A DNA stretch of 10,168 nt from Gammaproteobacteria bacterium (lineage in GTDB: Bacteria > Pseudomonadota > Gammaproteobacteria > Thiohalobacterales > Thiohalobacteraceae), in contig JACRMO010000110.1 in assembly GCA_016214925.1 (NCBI GenBank), positions 1 to 10,168 of the forward strand. The letters are read 5' to 3'. Positions 5,536 through 10,168 of the stretch are shown piece after piece. A program made the position numbers and the translations under genes. Below the pieces are notes generated by a model, which saw only the letters and a program-made list of their open reading frames with translations, was not told the DNA's origin and did no database searches. Position 1 is the stretch's first letter. Every line of letters begins with the position of its first letter.

Positions 5536-6825
5536 ATGAAACTTGTCGACGACACCGTACAGGCTCAGGCTGACACAACAGAGTGCAACGACCGCTCGCG
5601 GCGCCACTTCATCAAGACCCTCGCCATTGCCAGCGCGGGTGCGGCGGGTATGGGCATGATGCCGGGTCTGCGCAGCTCGGCGTGGGCCGCCGGCTCCGAC
5701 GCGCCGGAGAAAACCGATCTGACCATCGGCTTCATTCCGTTGACCGATTGCGCCAGCGTGGTGATGGCCGGCGAATTGGGCCTGTTCAAAAAATACGGGC
5801 TGAACGTCACCGTCACCAAGGAGGCCTCCTGGGCTGCGGTGCGCGACAAACTGGTGCTGGGCGAGCTGGATGCCGCGCATGTGCTGTACGGCACGATGTA
5901 CGGCGTTACCCTGGGGATCGCCGGTCCGAAGAAGGACATGGCCGCGCTCATGGGTCTTAACCACAACGGGCAGGCGATCACGCTGTCGAATCAGATCAAG
6001 GACAAGGGCGTCACCGACGGCGAGGCGCTCAAGAAACTCATCGATAAAAAAGAGCGCGAATACACCTTCGCGCAGACCTTCCCGACCAGCACACATGCCA
6101 TGTGGCTGTACTACTGGCTCGGCGCGCATGGCATCAACCCGTTCAGCGACGTGAAGACCATCACCGTGCCGCCGCCGCAGATGGTCGCCAATATGCGCGT
6201 CGGCAACATGGACGGCTTCTGCGTGGGCGAGCCCTGGAATGCGCGCGCCATCTTCGACGGCATCGGCTTCACCGCCACCACCTCGCAGGGCATCTGGAAA
6301 AATCATCCGGAGAAGGTGCTGGGCACCACACTGGAGTTCACCCAGAAATATCCCAATACGACCCGCGCCATGATGATGGCCGTGTTGGAAGCCTCGATGT
6401 ACATCGACAACATGAGCAACCGCGGCAAGGTCGCCAGCATCATTGCCTCCAAGTCTTATGTGAATGCGCCGGAGCCGGTGGTGCTGGGTCGCATGATGGG
6501 CAGTTACGACGACGGCAAGGGCAAGACCTGGGAAGATCCCGACTACATGAAGTTCTTCAACGACGGCGAAGTGAATTTCCCCTATCTGTCGCACGGCGTC
6601 TGGTTCATGACCCAGTTCAAGCGCTGGGGCCTGCTCAAGGACGACGTCGACTATCTCGCCGTTGCCAAGCAGGTCAACCAGACCGCGCTCTACAGCGAGG
6701 CCGCCTCGGCACTCAAGATCGCCGTGCCGCAAAACCCGCTCAAGACCGAAACGCTGTTCGACGGTGTCACCTTCGACCCCAGCAAGGCGGCCGAGTATGC
6801 GGCGGGTTTCAAGGTGCGGGTCTGA
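5536..6825 (+). CDS. nrtA: Nitrate ABC transporter, periplasmic substrate-binding protein (NrtA/CmpA family), Tat-exported
   Basis: Captures nitrate (possibly nitrite) in the periplasm and hands it to the NrtB channel. The 429-residue protein starts at an ATG preceded by a purine-rich AGGAGAGAGAGGA. It opens with a twin-arginine signal: SRRHFIK at 21-27, a hydrophobic stretch, and a likely cleavage near AWA-A (49-52). The mature part has NrtA-family blocks: DLTIGFIPLTDCA (61-73), EASWAAVRDKL (96-106), NGQAITLS (144-151), FPTSTHAMWLYYWL (182-195) and GEPWNARA (231-238). W99, Q146, H187 and E232 fall where ligand contacts lie in NrtA-type proteins. Bicarbonate-binding CmpA is the closest alternative; nitrate is favoured by nasT, the NasT-type leader and nasA nearby. 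The Tat signal argues against it being NasS, the cytoplasmic sensor of the same fold. Confidence 0.92.
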   Translation: MKLVDDTVQAQADTTECNDRSRRHFIKTLAIASAGAAGMGMMPGLRSSAWAAGSDAPEKTDLTIGFIPLTDCASVVMAGELGLFKKYGLNVTVTKEASWAAVRDKLVLGELDAAHVLYGTMYGVTLGIAGPKKDMAALMGLNHNGQAITLSNQIKDKGVTDGEALKKLIDKKEREYTFAQTFPTSTHAMWLYYWLGAHGINPFSDVKTITVPPPQMVANMRVGNMDGFCVGEPWNARAIFDGIGFTATTSQGIWKNHPEKVLGTTLEFTQKYPNTTRAMMMAVLEASMYIDNMSNRGKVASIIASKSYVNAPEPVVLGRMMGSYDDGKGKTWEDPDYMKFFNDGEVNFPYLSHGVWFMTQFKRWGLLKDDVDYLAVAKQVNQTALYSEAASALKIAVPQNPLKTETLFDGVTFDPSKAAEYAAGFKVRV

Positions 6826-6885
6826 TGACGTACCCCTGCGGGTGGTGTGAGTCGAGACAGGAAATTGCAGAGTACGAGGTGAATC

Positions 6886-7794
6886 ATGACAACGGTCGTC
6901 AATCTGAAACGGGAACCGGTCACACCGGAACCACCGACGCGCTCTGTGGAGGCGCCGCCTGTGGAAGTTGAAATCCGGCCTACGGTGGCAGCGGCAACGC
7001 CACCGGTCGCGGCACGGGCGGCACGTTCGCGAAGCGTTGCAGTCGATGCGGTGATGCTGCGGATTTTGCCGCCGGTGCTGGGTTATCTGGCGCTGATCGG
7101 TGTCTGGGCATTGGCCGCGCAGCACGCACCGTATCTGCCGGGGCCGGTCAAGACCTGGCAGGCCGCGCTGACATTGTTCTCCGACCCGTTCTACGTCAAG
7201 GGTCCGAATGACGTCGGCGTCGGCTGGCTGTTGTTGAACTCGCTGAAGCGTGTCGCAGTGGGCTTCGGCTTGGCGATTGCCGTGGGCGTGCCGCTCGGCT
7301 TCATGATCGGACGCTTTATGTTCCTCAATCGCGCCTTGCTGCGCCCGGTTTCGCCGCTGGCTTGGTTGCCGATCGGTCTGGCGGTGTTCAAGGCGGCGGA
7401 CCCGTCGGCGATTTTCGTGATCTTTATCACCAGCATTTGGCCGATGGTCATCAATACCGCATTGGGTGTGGCCAGTGTGCCGCAGGACTATCTCAATGTG
7501 GCGCGGGTGCTGCGTTTGTCCGAATGGAAGGTGTTCACCAAGATCCTGTTCCCCGCCACGCTGCCGTACATGATGACCGGCATGCGGCTGGGGCTGGGTA
7601 TCGCCTGGCTGGTGATCGTCGCCGCCGAGATGCTGACCGGCGGTATCGGTATCGGCTTCTGGATCTGGGATGAGTGGAACAACCTCAACATGGAACACAT
7701 CATCATCGCCATTTTCATCGTCGGTGCGGTCGGCCTGATCCTGGAGCAGTGCATGACCTTGATCGCCAGCCGCTTCGATTACCGGAATTCCTGA
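6886..7794 (+). CDS. nrtB: Nitrate ABC transporter, inner-membrane permease
   Basis: The membrane channel of the importer, expected to act as a dimer. The 302-residue protein follows nrtA by 60 bases; GAGGTG lies shortly before the ATG. Hydrophobic segments appear near 60-78, 122-142, 155-190, 236-252 and 272-290, fitting the binding-protein-dependent permease fold. The cytoplasmic EAA-type coupling loop is visible around 212-236 (SEWKVFTKILFPATLPYMMTG), where the ATPase docks. Conserved NrtB stretches include LAWLPIGLAVFKAADPSAIF near 158-177 and AAEMLTGGIGIGFWIWDEWN. The first 50 residues are rich in proline, alanine and valine with no hydrophobic segment. They look like a non-conserved cytoplasmic tail; a later start is possible, but the ribosome site supports the ATG at 6886. 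Confidence 0.93.
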   Translation: MTTVVNLKREPVTPEPPTRSVEAPPVEVEIRPTVAAATPPVAARAARSRSVAVDAVMLRILPPVLGYLALIGVWALAAQHAPYLPGPVKTWQAALTLFSDPFYVKGPNDVGVGWLLLNSLKRVAVGFGLAIAVGVPLGFMIGRFMFLNRALLRPVSPLAWLPIGLAVFKAADPSAIFVIFITSIWPMVINTALGVASVPQDYLNVARVLRLSEWKVFTKILFPATLPYMMTGMRLGLGIAWLVIVAAEMLTGGIGIGFWIWDEWNNLNMEHIIIAIFIVGAVGLILEQCMTLIASRFDYRNS

Positions 7795-7806
7795 GGAGTG
7801 ATTACG

Positions 7807-8595
7807 ATGAGTACCCTGGTCGATATCAATCACGTCAGTATGCACTTCAACACCAAGGGCCAGACGTTTCATGCCCTGGACAACGTCAACATCCAGATCG
7901 CCGAGGGCGAGTTCGTCAGCCTCATCGGTCATTCCGGCTGCGGCAAATCGACGGTGCTCAATCTGGTCGCCGGATTGCTCCAACCCACCCAGGGCGGCGC
8001 GCTGTTCAAGGGGCGTGAGATCGCCGGTCCCGGGCCGGAGCGGGCCGTGGTGTTCCAGAACCACTCGCTATTGCCATGGCTGACGGTGTTCGACAACGTC
8101 TATCTCGCCGTTGAACGCGTGTTTGGTCGTCTGGAGGGCAAGGCGAAGTTGATGGCGCGAACGCACGAGGTGATCGAACTGGTCGGTCTTGCGCATGCGC
8201 ATACAAAATATCCCAACGAGCTGTCGGGCGGCATGAAGCAACGCGTCGGCATCGCCCGCGCGCTCGCCATGCAGCCGCAGGTCCTGCTGCTCGACGAGCC
8301 GTTCGGCGCTCTGGATGCGCTGACGCGCACGCATCTGCAGGACGAACTGATGCGTATCACGCGCGACAGCGGCAATACCGTGATCATGGTGACGCACGAC
8401 GTCGACGAGGCGGTGTTGCTGTCGGATCGCATTGTCATGATGACCAACGGACCGGCCGCGACGGTGGGCGAGATCATGCATGTCGATCTGCCGCGGCCGC
8501 GCCAGCGTCTGGAATTGATCGAAGACCCGCGCTACGTGCACCTGCGCAGCGAAGTGTTGCGCTTCCTGCATCAGCGCCACGCGAAGGCAGCGTGA
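7807..8595 (+). CDS. nrtD: Nitrate ABC transporter, ATP-binding protein
   Basis: Powers the NrtAB importer by ATP hydrolysis on the cytoplasmic side of the membrane. The 262-residue protein has Walker A GHSGCGKST (41-49), Q-loop Q84 in VVFQN, signature LSGGM (139-143), Walker B VLLLDEP (159-165) and the switch histidine H197 in MVTHDVDEA. It is a single nucleotide-binding domain of NrtD/CmpD type, without the fused sensor domain of cyanobacterial NrtC, so two copies probably serve one transporter. GAGGAG at 7793-7798, overlapping the nrtB stop, lies 8 bases before the ATG at 7807. That is why I prefer this start to the in-frame GTG at 7798. The tight coupling to nrtB indicates a single transcript. 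Confidence 0.94.
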   Translation: MSTLVDINHVSMHFNTKGQTFHALDNVNIQIAEGEFVSLIGHSGCGKSTVLNLVAGLLQPTQGGALFKGREIAGPGPERAVVFQNHSLLPWLTVFDNVYLAVERVFGRLEGKAKLMARTHEVIELVGLAHAHTKYPNELSGGMKQRVGIARALAMQPQVLLLDEPFGALDALTRTHLQDELMRITRDSGNTVIMVTHDVDEAVLLSDRIVMMTNGPAATVGEIMHVDLPRPRQRLELIEDPRYVHLRSEVLRFLHQRHAKAA

Positions 8596-8796
8596 TGTCC
8601 CTGGCTGGATAGGACACTACCCAGCCCCCCACAGCATAAACACCCACTCTCCCGGTTTCCGGGAGGGGCAGGGTAAGTGCGGCCGAAATTCCGCACCTGG
8701 AATTCAATCCGCGCGCCCGCAACAACGGGCGCGTGGGTGGATGAAGCACTCGGTTACCAACAACTCAAGGCCAACAATTCAAGGAGATCGCACCCA
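8596..8796. other. Gap between nrtD and the porin gene with three inverted repeats
   Basis: Three dyads lie in succession. The first (8647-8667) is CTCTCCCGG-TTT-CCGGGAGGG with one T-G pair, resembling dispersed intergenic repeats of many proteobacteria. The second (8677-8696) is GTGCGG-N8-CCGCAC. The third (8711-8734) is GCGCGCCCG-CAACAA-CGGGCGCGT, nine pairs with one G-T. None is followed by a T-run, and no loop has the A1/G4 pattern. They could end or stabilise the nrt transcript, or mark an operator. No confident promoter for the next gene was found. Confidence 0.6.
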
Positions 8797-10083
8797 ATGA
8801 ACACCCATCATTCGCGCACCGGTCATACATACATCAGGTACACGCTCGACCTGCCGTTTCGTGCCAGCAGCCTTGCCTTGGCGATGCTGACTGTTCTGCC
8901 GCAGGCGCATGCCGCCGGTTCGCTGATGGATGCGCTGACCTATGGCAGCGTATCCGGACAGTTGCGTTACCGCTATGAGAACGTCGACCAGGAAGGTTTC
9001 ACCAAGGATGCGAATGCGTCCACCTTGCGCACCCAGCTGGGCTACACCACCGACAGCTATCAAGGCTTCAATGCCATGCTGCAGTTCGAGAACGTCGCGG
9101 AAATCGGTCATGACAACTACAACAACACCAACAACGGCCAGACCCAATATCCGGTAGTTGCCGATCCGGCGGGAACGGAGGTCAACCAAGCGTGGCTCGG
9201 TTACGAGGCGGGCTACAGCACATCGCTGAAGTATGGCCGACAGGCGATCAACCTCGACAACCAGCGCTTCATCGGCACCGTGGGCTGGCGCCAGAACGAA
9301 CAGAGCTACGACGCCTTCTCGCTGGTGAACGGCAGTTTGCCCAACACGACCGTGACGGCGGCCTACGTCACCAACGTCAACCGCGTCTTCGGCGAGGATC
9401 ATCCGAATCCCTTGTTCCGCAACTATGCCATGAGCAGCGGTTTGTTCAACGCCACGTACAAGGGCTTCAGCGCGGGCAGTCTGACGGGTTATGCCTACCT
9501 GCTGGATTTCGAGGATGCGCCGGCCATTTCGAACGAGAGCCTGGGTGTGCGTTTCGACGGCAAACGCAATATCGGCGATTATAAACTGCTGTATACCGCC
9601 GAATACGCCTCGCAAAGCGACTATCAGGATGGCGCCAGCACCATCGACGCCGATTACCGCTACGCGGGTCTCGGTGCCGAGGTGCAGGGCTGGCAGGTCA
9701 AGGCCAATTACGAACTGCTGGGCGGCGACGGCGTCTATGGGTTCTCCACGCCGCTCGCAACCCTGCATGCGTTCAACGGCTGGGCCGACAAATTCCTCAC
9801 CACACCGGCTGACGGTATCGAGGACATCTATCTGACCGTCGGCAAGACGCTGTACGAGGTGGCCCTGGCGGGCCAGTATCATGCGTTCTCTTCGGACAAT
9901 CTTGGCTACGACTACGGTACGGAATGGGATCTGTCGGCGGGCAAGAAGATCAACAAATGGTTCAGTGTGCTGCTCAAGTACGCGAGCTATAGCGGCGACG
10001 ACAATGCCACGGTCGTCGCGCGCAATGTCGCGCTCTCGCAGGATGTGGACAAACTCTGGTTGCAGGCCGACGTGACGTTCTGA
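8797..10083 (+). CDS. Outer-membrane beta-barrel porin (alginate-export-like family)
   Basis: A 428-residue outer-membrane protein. AAGGAG (8781-8786) precedes the ATG at 8797; an upstream in-frame GTG at 8677 would add 40 residues with no ribosome site and place the signal peptide internally, so it is rejected. A signal peptide covers about 1-39 with likely cleavage at AHA-A. The mature chain shows alternating, aromatic-rich strands such as SGQLRYRYENV and ending LWLQADVTF, a terminal phenylalanine typical of BAM substrates. The pattern resembles porins with the alginate-export barrel domain; the substrate cannot be read from the sequence. Its position directly after nrtABD suggests a channel for nitrate or another small anion (inference), but it may be transcribed separately. 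Confidence 0.82.
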   Translation: MNTHHSRTGHTYIRYTLDLPFRASSLALAMLTVLPQAHAAGSLMDALTYGSVSGQLRYRYENVDQEGFTKDANASTLRTQLGYTTDSYQGFNAMLQFENVAEIGHDNYNNTNNGQTQYPVVADPAGTEVNQAWLGYEAGYSTSLKYGRQAINLDNQRFIGTVGWRQNEQSYDAFSLVNGSLPNTTVTAAYVTNVNRVFGEDHPNPLFRNYAMSSGLFNATYKGFSAGSLTGYAYLLDFEDAPAISNESLGVRFDGKRNIGDYKLLYTAEYASQSDYQDGASTIDADYRYAGLGAEVQGWQVKANYELLGGDGVYGFSTPLATLHAFNGWADKFLTTPADGIEDIYLTVGKTLYEVALAGQYHAFSSDNLGYDYGTEWDLSAGKKINKWFSVLLKYASYSGDDNATVVARNVALSQDVDKLWLQADVTF

Positions 10084-10110
10084 TCTTACTTGGTGCATGC
10101 GGGCATCGAA

Positions 10111-10138
10111 TGACAGCCGATGACAGCCAATGACAGCT
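10111..10138 (+). repeat. 10-base tandem repeat after the porin gene
   Basis: TGACAGCC occurs at 10111-10118 and 10121-10128, each followed by GA or AA, and TGACAGCT follows at 10131-10138, giving a strict 10-base period. It begins 27 bases after the porin stop. Function unknown; it may be replication slippage or a phased protein-binding array. Confidence 0.7.
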
Positions 10139-10140
10139 GG

Positions 10141-10165
10141 GGGGATACCCCAAATGAGAGGGGTG
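10141..10165. other. Overlapping GC-rich dyads at the right edge
   Basis: GGGG-ATA-CCCC (10141-10151) overlaps ACCCC-N8-GGGGT (about 10147-10164), so one CCCC can pair either left or right but not both. The window ends here, so it cannot be told whether this is a terminator, an operator or the start of another leader. Confidence 0.4.
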
Positions 10166-10168
10166 GGC

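Noticed and set aside
5536..6825. The NrtA-like protein as NasS, the sensor partner of NasT
   Set aside because: It has a twin-arginine signal peptide and is followed by permease and ATPase genes, so it is the transporter's periplasmic subunit.
5479..8064. An 861-codon open frame on the minus strand opposite nrtA, nrtB and nrtD
   Set aside because: It runs antisense to three well-supported genes, is rich in His, Arg, Asp and Gln as expected for the complement of GC-rich coding sequence, and has no recognisable domain.
8681..8695. Possible sigma-54 promoter before the porin gene
   Set aside because: GG and GC are correctly spaced but most other consensus positions fail; the match is explained by the GTGCGG/CCGCAC inverted repeat.
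8677..8796. GTG start extending the porin by 40 residues
   Set aside because: The extension would precede the signal peptide, it starts inside an inverted repeat and it lacks a ribosome site; ATG 8797 has AAGGAG at correct spacing.
8779..10098. A 439-codon open frame on the minus strand opposite the porin gene
   Set aside because: Shadow of a gene with a clear signal peptide, ribosome site and C-terminal Phe on the plus strand.
10141..10168. A third NasT hexaloop leader or a NarL-type site at the right edge
   Set aside because: No six-base loop with A1 and G4 can be formed there, and the TACCCCA heptamer has no properly spaced partner.

Overview
The window reads as the chromosome of a GC-rich (roughly 60%) gammaproteobacterium. 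Protein resemblance is to gammaproteobacterial families, and the order nasT, nasA, PP2C-kinase follows the assimilatory nitrate cluster known from Pseudomonas. The exact lineage cannot be fixed from the sequence alone. Apart from a glycogen gene cut by the left edge, the window is a nitrate-uptake and nitrate-regulation locus.

Layout: (1) 1-967, minus strand: the N-terminal three quarters of glgC (ADP-glucose pyrophosphorylase). (2) 968-1370: a divergent control region with NtrC-like dyads and a consensus-perfect sigma-54 promoter. (3) 1371-1949: nasT, an ANTAR-domain RNA-binding antiterminator. (4) 2020-2162: an RNA leader with hexanucleotide-loop hairpins ending in an intrinsic terminator. 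(5) 2204-3327: a nasA/narK-type nitrate transporter gene broken by a frameshift and by loss of about one transmembrane helix. (6) 3397-5076: a fused PP2C phosphatase/Ser-Thr kinase with a C-terminal membrane anchor. (7) 5077-5535: a second control region with NtrC-like half-sites, a second consensus-perfect sigma-54 promoter and a second, clearly related hairpin leader and terminator. (8) 5536-8595: nrtA, nrtB and nrtD, a complete nitrate-type ABC importer with a Tat-exported binding protein. (9) 8797-10083: an outer-membrane beta-barrel protein. (10) The right edge holds short tandem repeats and GC-rich dyads.

Inferred working model: nitrogen limitation acts through NtrC and sigma-54 to start transcription of nasT and of the nrt operon. 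Both transcripts then meet a terminator that NasT is expected to override by binding the hexaloop hairpins, so that genes beyond it are expressed only when nitrate or nitrite is present. The two leaders are paralogous: sequences differ while paired arms, loop positions and terminators are kept. Each carries three hexaloop hairpins rather than the two of the described ANTAR target motif, and the third shares bases with the terminator.

The single-polypeptide transporter NasA looks lost, whereas the ABC importer under the same type of control is intact, which suggests replacement of one nitrate importer by the other. NasS, the usual nitrate-sensing partner of NasT, is not in the window.
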